Origin: CAYFJO01 sp964343305
Lineage (GTDB): Bacteria > Planctomycetota > Planctomycetia > Pirellulales > Pirellulaceae
DNA length: 22,473 bases
Assembly (NCBI GenBank): GCA_964343305.1
Contig: CAYFJO010000158.1
Coordinates: forward strand, 1-22,473
Reading direction: 5' to 3'
Positions 1-7,218 of the stretch are shown in pieces. Under the pieces are notes generated by a model, which had not been told where the DNA came from, made no database searches, and worked only from the letters and a program-made list of their open reading frames with translations. The translations under genes and the position numbers were made by a program. How positions within the stretch are numbered: position 1 is the first letter of the stretch; the number at the start of each line of letters is the position of its first letter.

Positions 1-263
1 TGCCCACGGAAGAATTTCGGGTCTTTGGTTCGCTTTACATGAACGAGCCACTATCAACGACCGCCGCACCACTGATGGTGGGCCGTGCAGAAGGCGCGGA
101 TAAACAAGAGCCCGTCGCCTGGACCCACCAACGCCCCAACGGCGGCCGAGTGTTCTACACGTCGCTTGGCCACCCGAAGAGTTTCGACGTGCCAGGTTTT
201 ACGCGAATGCTTCGAAACGCCACCTACTGGGCTGCGGGTTTTCCGGTACCCGCGACGCCCTGA
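1..263 (+). CDS. ThuA-like domain protein, C-terminal fragment
   Basis: The reading frame is open from the left edge (first full codon at base 3) to the TGA at 261-263, so this is the 3' end of a gene that starts outside the window. The visible C-terminus contains the pattern PVAWTHQ...GGRVFYTSLGHP...F...GFTRMLRNATYWAAG, which is the usual ending of ThuA-like (trehalose-utilisation, class I glutamine amidotransferase-like fold) domains, abundant in planctomycetes. Their exact reaction is mostly unknown; a role in sugar metabolism is family-level knowledge only. The ATG at base 39 lies inside the conserved domain and is not a credible start. An 8-bp inverted repeat (259-266 with 292-299) straddles the stop codon but has no T tract. 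Confidence 0.8.
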   Translation, partial: PTEEFRVFGSLYMNEPLSTTAAPLMVGRAEGADKQEPVAWTHQRPNGGRVFYTSLGHPKSFDVPGFTRMLRNATYWAAGFPVPATP

Positions 264-333
264 TCATTTTTACGCGCTGCCATCAGCCATCTGATCAGGT
301 AGAATACATATACAGCGACCAAAGGAGTAAACC

Positions 334-933
334 ATGGCAACCGTGGCTGAACGAACTGGCCAATACACATTCGACGATTTCCTGGTGCTTATCAAGGAAT
401 ACCAGAAAGCGGATTTGTTAGACGGAGTGATCTACATGGCATCGCCAGAAAGCACGGACGACAACAAACTCGGCGGCTGGCTTTACAGTTTGATATTGGA
501 ATATGTTTCCGAGCTAGATTTGGGTGAGGTGTACTACTCGCGAGTCGCGTTTCGCATCACGGAAAAACGCGGTCCTGAACCGGACGTCGCATTTGTTGCC
601 AAATCCAGATTGAACTTGGTGCAAAGAGGATTTGTTGATGGAGCGCCGGACATAGCTGTCGAGATCGTCAGTCCAGACAGCGTCCAGCGTGATTACGAGA
701 AGAAGCGATTGGTTTACGAAGCTGGTGGAGTGAAAGAGTACTGGATCATCGATCCCGCCGAGCGAGAAGCCACATTTCTACGCCGCACGCGCGGCAAATT
801 CCACGAAGTGAAATTGGCTGGCACGGTTTTTGAAAGCAAGGTATTGTCTGGCTTTCGACTCGATGTGAAGTGGCTCTGGTCCAAGCGCCGGCCTTCGGCA
901 TTAAGAGTGATTAACGACTTGCTTAATGAATAG
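334..933 (+). CDS. Uma2 family (DUF820) restriction endonuclease-like protein
   Basis: A 199-residue protein, normal length for the Uma2/DUF820 family, which has a PD-(D/E)XK nuclease-like fold. Family hallmarks are visible: PEPDVAFV (Asp84), DIAVEIVSPDS (Glu110), a following charged stretch DYEKK (about 120-124) and GVKEYWIIDP (132-141). Substrate and role are not established for this family, which is greatly expanded in planctomycetes and cyanobacteria. The start is well supported by AGGAG at 323-327, six bases before the ATG. The 3' end overlaps the next small gene by eight bases, suggesting coupled translation. It does not sit next to a recognisable antitoxin or methylase. Confidence 0.9.
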   Translation: MATVAERTGQYTFDDFLVLIKEYQKADLLDGVIYMASPESTDDNKLGGWLYSLILEYVSELDLGEVYYSRVAFRITEKRGPEPDVAFVAKSRLNLVQRGFVDGAPDIAVEIVSPDSVQRDYEKKRLVYEAGGVKEYWIIDPAEREATFLRRTRGKFHEVKLAGTVFESKVLSGFRLDVKWLWSKRRPSALRVINDLLNE

Positions 934-1237
934 AATCGCCAGTGAAAAAGTACTATTGCGATCTCTGCGGTTATGCGGCGCAACGCTCACAACGGATGGT
1001 CGACCGTGGTATCAAATTCGTTCGCGAACCTACCTCAGTGTTATGCTCAACTTTGCAGTGCTATTCTGGATTGGACGAATTTCCGACTGGTGGATTTTCG
1101 GCACACAAAAGGGAATTGGTTGGGTGGTGTTGATAATGGTCCACACACTTTTGGGAACGTGGATCGCATGCGAATTTGAATGGATCCGGCCAAATCGTGA
1201 CAACAAAGCTGAACTACACCGGAAAAGTTCCGATTAA
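926..1237 (+). CDS. Small two-helix membrane protein, unknown function
   Basis: A 103-residue ORF whose ATG lies inside the last codons of the Uma2 gene, giving an 8-base overlap that suggests translational coupling. Two hydrophobic segments are visible at about residues 35-50 and 62-83, with a charged C-terminal tail, so an inner-membrane protein with two helices is likely. No known family is recognised. Its stop overlaps by two bases the stop of the convergent aldehyde oxidoreductase gene. Other frames over this stretch are open too, so the call rests on the hydrophobic pattern and the overlapping start; no independent ribosome binding site is visible. Confidence 0.5.
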   Translation: MNRIASEKVLLRSLRLCGATLTTDGRPWYQIRSRTYLSVMLNFAVLFWIGRISDWWIFGTQKGIGWVVLIMVHTLLGTWIACEFEWIRPNRDNKAELHRKSSD

Positions 1238-3072
1238 AGCGATGAAAGGCCAAGTTCGGCAAGTTTCTCTTTCGTCGGCACGCCTTCATCGTCCCAGCCG
1301 CGTTCTTGGTAGTAGACGGGGAGCATCGCGTCGAGATTGACGGTGACGCCTTTGGCCGGGCCGTCTTTGTGGCCTTCTTCGAGCAGCCGTTTGGGTAACG
1401 AGTCATCGGCCTTGGTCAGCCCGGCTTTGATGTTCCACAAGCGTTCGAGGTTCCACGTTCGTTCGCCGATCTTGACGAAATCGTCGAGCGTGTAGTCGAC
1501 ACCCGTTGCGGCGGCGGTGATGGGGACAAACGTTTCAATGCCGCCGCCAGCAAAGCCAACGAACAGGCACAAGCCCGTGTTGTCGTGCGACGTCGATTTG
1601 TGTTGCTCCTGGACGACCCACTCGGCTTTGCCGTCGGGTGTGTGCGGGTCCATGCCGTCTGGTGCCGTCTCGACACCAGGCGTCCAGGCGCGGAGATGGC
1701 AGGCTCCGCGATTGCATGTCGCGTAGGCGATGCCCATGCCTTGGAAACCGCGAGGGTCGTAGGCCGGGAACTCTTGGCCTTTGCTGCCCATGAAGACGTC
1801 CGGGTTTTTGAACTTCTCGCCGAGCAGCTTTGAACCCTCGGCCAGTTCGTCGCCGAAACCTTCGCGGAAGGCGGTGGCTTCGGTCATGCGGACCAGCGCT
1901 TCGCCGGATCCGAAATTCAATGGTAATTCGACCATGTCGTCGGTCACCGTGCCGGTTTCGTAAAGTTCCATGCCAGCGGCCAACGTCGCGCCCATGGAAA
2001 TCGGGTCCATGCCCAGATCGTTGCACAGCCAATTGGCTTTGAGCACTGCATCAAGATCGCCAACGCCGCAGTCTGCGCCGAGTGCCCAAGCGGCTTCGTA
2101 TTCGGGGCCTTCGCCCGCTTGTTTCCAATTGCGCGGATGCGTGTTGACCATGTACTTGTCGGAATGCTCGCCCAAGCGACACACGCGACCGCAGGCAATC
2201 GTGCACGCGAAACACGCTTTGTTGGTGACCATGCGCGTGTTTTTGATCGCGTTGCCGTTCAGGTTTTCGTATTCTTCAAATTGACCTGACTGGAAGTTGC
2301 GAGTTGGCAGTCCGCCAAACGTTTGTGTGAGATCGATCACGGCAGCAGTCCCTTGATCCGTGAAACCTTCGCGGCCGGGATTGTCTTGCATCAACGCCCT
2401 CATGTCCGCAACGGATTTCATGAACGCGGCTGGATCAGCAATCTCGACTCCGCTCGTTCCCCGCACGGCGATCGCTTTCAGGTTTTTGGAGCCCATCACG
2501 GTTCCCACGCCGCTTCGTCCAGCAGCGCGGTGTTTGTCGTTCATAATGCTGGCAAACTTGACCAGGTTCTCTCCGGCCGGTCCGATGCAGGCCACGCGAA
2601 GTTGCGGTTGACCAAGATCGTTGCGCAGGCCATCTTCCGTTTCGAAAACGTTCTTGCCCCAGTAATCCGAGGCGTCGCGGATCTCGACTTGATCGTCATG
2701 AATGTACAGGTACACGGGTTTGGGCGACTTGCCTTCCAGGATCAGCATGTCGTAGCCGGCGAATTTTAATTCAGGTCCCCAGTGGCCGCCGGAGTTCGAG
2801 GTGGTGATCGCACCGGTTAATGCCCCTTTGGTGACGACCATGTATCGTGCACCGCAGGGAGTGGGTGTGCCAGTCAGCGGGCCGGTCACAAAGATCAGTT
2901 TGTTTTCCGGCGAAAGCGGATCGACCGTGGGATCCATTTCTTCGTACAAATAACGATCGGCCAAGCCACGGCCACCTAGATACTCGTGCAGCCAGTCGGT
3001 CGGGATCTCTTCGACCTTTGATGTGCCAGCGGTCAAATCCACACGAAGAAGTTTTCCTATCCAACCACCCAT
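1234..3072 (-). CDS. Tungsten-type aldehyde:ferredoxin oxidoreductase (AOR family)
   Basis: A 612-residue protein, the usual AOR length. Family members oxidise aldehydes to acids (or reduce acids) with a tungstopterin and a 4Fe-4S cluster, passing electrons to ferredoxin in the cytoplasm. Visible motifs: GGRGLADRYLYEEM near residue 33, the pterin-contact region GPLTGTPTPCGARY, SGGHWGPELKFAGYD, the cluster cysteines CFACTIAC (Cys287, Cys290, Cys294) with the fourth in DNTGLC (Cys502), and NDLGMD near residue 352. The cysteine spacing fits the classic archaeal enzyme closely. I chose the ATG at 3072 because the protein then begins MGGWIGKLLRVDLT, as in the family, and AAAGG lies just upstream; an upstream in-frame ATG at 3156 adds 28 atypical residues and would run through the palindromic leader. 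Divergent from the cytochrome gene. No dedicated ferredoxin or tungstate transporter gene is nearby, and the natural substrate cannot be told. Confidence 0.93.
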   Translation of the reverse strand: MGGWIGKLLRVDLTAGTSKVEEIPTDWLHEYLGGRGLADRYLYEEMDPTVDPLSPENKLIFVTGPLTGTPTPCGARYMVVTKGALTGAITTSNSGGHWGPELKFAGYDMLILEGKSPKPVYLYIHDDQVEIRDASDYWGKNVFETEDGLRNDLGQPQLRVACIGPAGENLVKFASIMNDKHRAAGRSGVGTVMGSKNLKAIAVRGTSGVEIADPAAFMKSVADMRALMQDNPGREGFTDQGTAAVIDLTQTFGGLPTRNFQSGQFEEYENLNGNAIKNTRMVTNKACFACTIACGRVCRLGEHSDKYMVNTHPRNWKQAGEGPEYEAAWALGADCGVGDLDAVLKANWLCNDLGMDPISMGATLAAGMELYETGTVTDDMVELPLNFGSGEALVRMTEATAFREGFGDELAEGSKLLGEKFKNPDVFMGSKGQEFPAYDPRGFQGMGIAYATCNRGACHLRAWTPGVETAPDGMDPHTPDGKAEWVVQEQHKSTSHDNTGLCLFVGFAGGGIETFVPITAAATGVDYTLDDFVKIGERTWNLERLWNIKAGLTKADDSLPKRLLEEGHKDGPAKGVTVNLDAMLPVYYQERGWDDEGVPTKEKLAELGLSSL

Positions 3073-3101
3073 GTCACTTGCCTTTCGTTGGAATTTGTGT
3101 C

Positions 3102-3138
3102 GAGCAATTGTCCCAATTGCTCCCAGAACAATTGGGAC
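3102..3138 (-). promoter_or_regulatory. Three-arm palindromic leader of the oxidoreductase gene
   Basis: Three arms share a CAATTG core. Arm 3102-3110 is perfectly complementary to 3114-3122 (9 bp, 3-nt loop). Arm 3110-3119 is perfectly complementary to 3129-3138 (10 bp, 9-nt loop). The middle arm can pair with only one partner at a time. The element lies 30-66 bases upstream of the chosen ATG on the minus strand, so it could be an attenuator-like RNA switch or a double palindromic operator. The pairing is seen directly; the regulatory role is inferred. Confidence 0.5.
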
Positions 3139-3305
3139 TACTGTTCTACGATTCAAATATTGTCAGCGGTTGGCGAACTGTTTGTCTAGAGTGTTCCAGC
3201 AATTTCGTCAAGATATCGAGAATGTCGAATCGAATTGACTCTCGTTTTGGTCTGATTTACAACTTTACCTAATCCCACCTTCCTAATCCTCCGCGGTATC
3301 CCACC

Positions 3306-5093
3306 ATGATTCGACACGGCGCTCTCTGTTTCATCGCGGCTTTTGTTGTTCAGGTTGCTTGTGTTTGCCCCGATTCAACCGCCGGCAGCCCGCATCGCTC
3401 GCCGGTTGATCTGGTTGTGTCGGCCGACGACAGTTGGCTGGTCACGGTCAACCAGACTTCCGATTCCATCTCTCTGGTGAACGTCGAGGCTGGCACCGTC
3501 ATCGATGAAGAGCCTGTTGGACGTCGGCCGACGGCGATCGCGATCACTCCCGATGGCAAACAGGTTTTGGTGAGCGAAAGTTCTTCCGGCGCTGTCTCCA
3601 TTTTCGATGTTCGCGATGGCGAGCTATCTCGGGTGGGCGCGATTGAGGTTGGATTTGAACCATATGGCATCAAAGTCAGCCCGGATGGAAATTTGGCGTA
3701 CGTCGCTCTTTCGGCGTCGGCCGAAGTCGCGGTGCTTGATCTGAATTCACAAAAGCTGATCGACAAGATTCCCGTGGGCGAGTGGCCGAGATACCTCGCA
3801 CTTTCTGCGGACGGTACAAGGCTTGCAGTCGGGTGCAGCGGTTATCGCGGAATCTGGATTATCGACACCCAGACGCGCGAGCTGGTGCGAAAGGACCGTT
3901 GCGATGCGCTGAACATCGGCCATTTGCAAATGTCCAACGATGGCAAGCACGCTTATTTCCCGTGGGTCATTTATCGGCGTACTCCCATCACGGCGGGCAA
4001 CATTCGCCAAGGTTGGGTGCTGGCCACGCGGATTGCCCGCGTGGGAACCGAGGAACGCATCCGCGACGTCATGTCTCTCGATCCACGCGGCCGAGCGGTG
4101 GCCGATCCTCATGGTCTGGCCATCACGTCGGATGAACAACAACTCGTCGTCTCGGCTTCTGGCACTCATGAATTGCTCATCTATCGGCTACCCGATCTGC
4201 CGTTCAGCGACTTTGGCAGCGGCAACAATATTCCCGGCTCGTTGCTCAACAACAAAGAGCGCTTCGATCGAATCGAACTCGGTGGGCGACCGCTGGGTTT
4301 GCGAATGGGCAAAGACGATCGATTTGTCTATGTCTCCAATTACCTGCTCAGCAGCGTACAAATCGTCGATTTGAAGGAGCATCGATTGGTCCGTGAGATT
4401 CCGCTCGGTGGCCCCACGGAGCCGTCACTGGCTCGACAAGGCGAAGCGATTTTCTTCGACGCCAAATACAGCCTCGATCAATGGTACAGTTGCCAAAGTT
4501 GCCACTACGAAGGCGGCACCAACGCGATTACCATCGACACGCTGGTCGACGGTTCGCCGCGGACTTACAAAACCGTGCTGCCGCTTTACAACGTTGGGGA
4601 AACGTCGCCTTGGACCTGGCACGGTTGGCAAACCGATCTCCAAGCAGCCATGAAAAAATCGCTCACGTCCACAATGCTTGGTCCGCAGCCATCCGATGAG
4701 GATGTTGAAAAACTGACTGCCTATTTGAAGACCATCGGCACACCTCACAATCCATTTCGCAACTCGGACGAGAGTATCAGCGAGGCCGCCACGCGCGGCC
4801 AGCGGGTCTTTCGAAGTGAACAGGCGAACTGTTCGTCCTGTCACAGCGGCAAACATTTTACCGACGGTGAGTTGCATGACGTTGGAACAGCAGGCAAGAG
4901 CGACAAATACGAGGGCTACAACACTCCGACCTTGATCGGTGTTCACCGCCGAGTGAGATTCCTGCATGATGGGCGCGCCAAGTCGTTAGACGAGTTGTTG
5001 ACCGGCGCGCACAGCCCGGAAAAAGTCTCAGGATCCAAAAAACTCTCGGACAAAGATTTGCAAGATCTGATTGAATATCTGAAAACGTTGTAG
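3306..5093 (+). CDS. Secreted YVTN beta-propeller / diheme cytochrome c fusion
   Basis: A 595-residue protein with an N-terminal hydrophobic signal sequence (about residues 5-20), a beta-propeller of YVTN/YncE-like repeats (about 35-365; recurrent patterns such as RPTAIAITPDGKQVLV, YGIKVSPDGNLAYVA and PLGLRMGKDDRFVYVSN), and a C-terminal cytochrome c peroxidase/MauG-like part. Two heme c sites are visible: CQSCH (396-400) and CSSCH (509-513). The C-terminal part also has the family pattern NTPTLIGVHRRVRFLHDGRAKSLDELL. It should be periplasmic and may transfer electrons or modify a partner protein; the substrate is unknown. The leader just before the ATG is C-rich with no Shine-Dalgarno match, but the signal peptide directly after Met1 supports this start. 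Transcribed divergently from the tungsten oxidoreductase, which may or may not be functional linkage. Confidence 0.9.
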   Translation: MIRHGALCFIAAFVVQVACVCPDSTAGSPHRSPVDLVVSADDSWLVTVNQTSDSISLVNVEAGTVIDEEPVGRRPTAIAITPDGKQVLVSESSSGAVSIFDVRDGELSRVGAIEVGFEPYGIKVSPDGNLAYVALSASAEVAVLDLNSQKLIDKIPVGEWPRYLALSADGTRLAVGCSGYRGIWIIDTQTRELVRKDRCDALNIGHLQMSNDGKHAYFPWVIYRRTPITAGNIRQGWVLATRIARVGTEERIRDVMSLDPRGRAVADPHGLAITSDEQQLVVSASGTHELLIYRLPDLPFSDFGSGNNIPGSLLNNKERFDRIELGGRPLGLRMGKDDRFVYVSNYLLSSVQIVDLKEHRLVREIPLGGPTEPSLARQGEAIFFDAKYSLDQWYSCQSCHYEGGTNAITIDTLVDGSPRTYKTVLPLYNVGETSPWTWHGWQTDLQAAMKKSLTSTMLGPQPSDEDVEKLTAYLKTIGTPHNPFRNSDESISEAATRGQRVFRSEQANCSSCHSGKHFTDGELHDVGTAGKSDKYEGYNTPTLIGVHRRVRFLHDGRAKSLDELLTGAHSPEKVSGSKKLSDKDLQDLIEYLKTL

Positions 5094-5264
5094 CAAAAAC
5101 GTGCTAGTGGTCGCCAAAGCTTAGTTCTAGAGTGGAGTCTTCGAGCCCCCCTGATCAGGAATCGTACGAGAGCAAATCCAGCGTTCACCTGACTCATTTG
5201 CAGAACGCAATCTGCGAGAATATCATGACATCTTCCGCCAGCGTCTTGAGTTTCCCTCCTTGCC

Positions 5265-5681
5265 TTGCGGCAGAGCACTTCAGTGTCGAAGTCAAAACAA
5301 AAACCGAAGACCCTCAACGAATGTCAACGCGCGCTTGCTAAGGCCAAAAGAAACTGTCGCCGTGCCCAGCAACGATTGGAAGCGGTCTGTGATTTTCTGG
5401 AAGACCAAGAACGGCAATCCCGCGATGTGCAAGAGATGATCGGCTTGCTGACGGACGGCGAGCGAGAAGTGATGACACTCGTGGTGGAAGGGTGGCCGAA
5501 CAAAGCCATTGCCAGTCGGCTTGATCTGAGTACGCGGGGCGTCGAGAAACGTCGTAAACAAATGATGAACAAGATGCAGGCTCGTTCGATTGCCGATCTG
5601 ACGCGCAAAGTGACGATTGCCGAGAGGCAGTATCCACCGGAGTGCGGAAAACCACACCCGAATAAAATGCGACGAAGCTGA
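5265..5681 (+). CDS. HTH-only LuxR/FixJ-type regulator with charged N-terminal helix
   Basis: A 138-residue protein. The C-terminal half has a LuxR/GerE-type DNA-binding domain: LTDGEREVMTLVVEG (about 62-76), NKAIASRLDLSTRGVEKRRKQMMNKMQ (about 79-105), closest in style to FixJ-like regulators. Instead of a receiver domain the N-terminus is a Lys/Arg/Gln-rich stretch (about 8-58, with AKAKRNCRRAQQRLEAVCDFLEDQE) that looks helical and possibly coiled-coil. No phosphorylation site is present, so it cannot be a standard two-component regulator. The start is uncertain: the frame opens only after a TGA at 5247-5249, leaving TTG 5265 or GTG 5283, and neither has a good ribosome binding site. It lies just upstream of a full NarL-type regulator in the same direction. 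Confidence 0.75.
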   Translation: MRQSTSVSKSKQKPKTLNECQRALAKAKRNCRRAQQRLEAVCDFLEDQERQSRDVQEMIGLLTDGEREVMTLVVEGWPNKAIASRLDLSTRGVEKRRKQMMNKMQARSIADLTRKVTIAERQYPPECGKPHPNKMRRS

Positions 5682-5766
5682 TATCATAGTTGTTCGGCCC
5701 ACTGATGGGCGTTAGACTATCCCCCAATACAACCGACGAACACCCGTGTTGGGGCGACATAAAGCA

Positions 5767-6408
5767 ATGGCTGACAATTCCATCAAACTTCTCGTCGTCG
5801 ACGATCATCAGGTGATCCGCGCAGGTCTGGAGGCGATTCTGGCCGAAACGGAGATTCAGATCATCGCCCAAGCAGAAACGGCGGCCGATGCCTTGCAACT
5901 CGCAACACAACTCGAACCGGACATAGTCCTGTTGGATATTCGCCTGGCCGACAGCAACGGACTTGACGCTTTGGGACGGATTCGAATCGAACGACCCCGG
6001 ATGCCGATCGTCATGTTCTCTGCTTTTAATAATCCCCCTTGGATTGCTCGCGCCGTCGCTTTGGGTGCGAACGGATTTCTGGTCAAGTCGGTGGGGCACG
6101 ATGAAATGCTTGCCACGATTCGCAAGGCTGCGGCTGGCGAAAACACTTTTTCGCCCGAATTGCTGAGGCGAGTGACCGGCGCGCTGGCAACGCCCCGCGC
6201 GGCGAATGACACCGAAGTGCCGTTGACACAAAGGGAGTTCGAAGTCCTCAAGCATATGGCCGGCGGTCACACGAACAAAGAGATCGCCAAAATGCTTCAC
6301 ATCAGTTACGAAACGGTCAAAGAGCACGTTCAACACATTTTGCGAAAGATCGGGGTCAACGATCGAACTCAGGCGGCGGTCTGGGCAGTGCGGCAGGAGT
6401 TGGTGTAG
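5767..6408 (+). CDS. NarL/FixJ family response regulator (orphan)
   Basis: A 213-residue response regulator from the ATG at 5767 (a GTG seven codons upstream at 5746 is also possible). The receiver domain shows the acidic pair in LLVVDDH (Asp12, Asp13), the phosphoacceptor Asp57 in IVLLDIRL, Ser85 in MFSAF and Lys107 in FLVKSVG. The C-terminal LuxR-type helix-turn-helix begins at LTQREFEVLKHMAGG and continues NKEIAKMLHISYETVKEHVQHILRKIG. All key receiver residues are intact, so phosphorylation-dependent DNA binding is expected. No histidine kinase lies in the window. No strong Shine-Dalgarno is seen. It follows the HTH-only regulator by 85 bases and may be co-transcribed. Confidence 0.93.
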   Translation: MADNSIKLLVVDDHQVIRAGLEAILAETEIQIIAQAETAADALQLATQLEPDIVLLDIRLADSNGLDALGRIRIERPRMPIVMFSAFNNPPWIARAVALGANGFLVKSVGHDEMLATIRKAAAGENTFSPELLRRVTGALATPRAANDTEVPLTQREFEVLKHMAGGHTNKEIAKMLHISYETVKEHVQHILRKIGVNDRTQAAVWAVRQELV

Positions 6409-6641
6409 GGAGATACACCGCAGGGGGCATTCAATACCACACGATTGAGTTGCATGGGGAACTCTTGACGGCTTGCAGCGGGAAGCGAAAAATTCCGGTT
6501 GCTGGCATGGATGGTTTCGTCGACTTGGATGCCGGCTACGATGAAGCTATTCTTCGTGTCCTCATGGTGTCCCGACGTCATGAAACCGCCTCGAGATCTT
6601 CGAAACAGAGCTTTGAAGAATCACATATCAAGGAGAACCCA

Positions 6642-6911
6642 ATGGAACAATGCACGGCAACGATCCGACACTACGGCGATAACCTGTTCGAGAATCTGGC
6701 GGTTCGGCTTGACGATTGCTCAACCGATAAGAATCGAAACCATTGGTTCGGCGATTTCACGCTGCCGCCCCACGCGACGATTGAGCAACGGGGTGTGTTT
6801 CGGTTGATCATTCAAGACGGACGCGAGGGTGACATTCTGCTGGACACACAATCTGTCGACAGTGACAGTCCTAGTGTGATTCGATTCCACGGCTGCAGCC
6901 CTCTTGTTTGA
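6642..6911 (+). CDS. Small conserved-looking protein of unknown function
   Basis: An 89-residue protein starting at the ATG at 6642, chosen because AGGAG at 6631-6635 is ideally placed six bases upstream; the frame is open a further 64 codons upstream, but those residues look non-coding. The sequence is acidic and appears rich in beta strands (HWFGDFTLPPHATIEQRGVFRLIIQDGREGDILL, ending VIRFHGCSPLV). I recognise no family. It contains three cysteines and no signal peptide or membrane segment, so it should be cytoplasmic. It lies between two response-regulator-type genes on the same strand, hinting at a role in the same signalling region, which is inference from position only. Confidence 0.65.
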   Translation: MEQCTATIRHYGDNLFENLAVRLDDCSTDKNRNHWFGDFTLPPHATIEQRGVFRLIIQDGREGDILLDTQSVDSDSPSVIRFHGCSPLV

Positions 6912-7218
6912 GCATGCGCGTTTCCCAACTTGCTAGCACGAAAGATCACTATTGACTCGGATTGGGACACTCAATACTTTACCAGGTTATTCTGGCGGAA
7001 CGGATGCTGCCCCACAAAACACTTTGTGGAACGGTGAGAACGGATGTCTCGCCGTTCCGCTGCCAATCTCCCCCCAACAACACCCGCGCTGCTACACTTC
7101 TCGCAACAGTCGTTTGCGACACGCAATGCATGCCCAAAAGAGCAATTCGCTTTGAATTTTTTTCCTTGTCCATCGCCAGGACAACGAAATAATTCCTACG
7201 AAAGCGAGGCCCACGGAC
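6912..7218 (+). other. 307-base intergenic region with strong hairpin
   Basis: No credible ORF is seen. The region contains the hairpin at 7026-7060 and its competing upstream arm at 6995-7003 (separate entry), followed by a short T run near 7157-7163, before the pseudo-receiver gene. A weak GAGG lies about ten bases before that gene's ATG. It could be a long leader or hold a small RNA. Confidence 0.5.
6995..7060 (+). promoter_or_regulatory. Strong hairpin with alternative pairing arm upstream of pseudo-receiver gene
   Basis: Bases 7026-7039 pair with 7047-7060: a 14-bp stem with two G-T wobbles and a 7-base loop. The 3' arm (7052-7060) is also perfectly complementary over 9 bp to 6995-7003, so two mutually exclusive structures are possible. 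No T tract follows, so it is not a simple terminator. It lies about 160 bases before the next start codon. Confidence 0.45.

Noticed and set aside
942..1133. Alternative ORF with a CDLC motif inside the small membrane protein region
   Set aside because: It has one CxxC motif without a matching second pair in a rubredoxin-like layout, and it competes with a frame that has a clear two-helix pattern.
3073..3156. N-terminal extension of the aldehyde oxidoreductase to an ATG at 3156
   Set aside because: The added 28 residues are not family-like, no ribosome binding site precedes 3156, and they would include the palindromic leader.
5338..6336. Long minus-strand ORF (332 codons) across the HTH-only and NarL-type regulators
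   Set aside because: It is antisense to two well-recognised proteins and has no recognisable domain.
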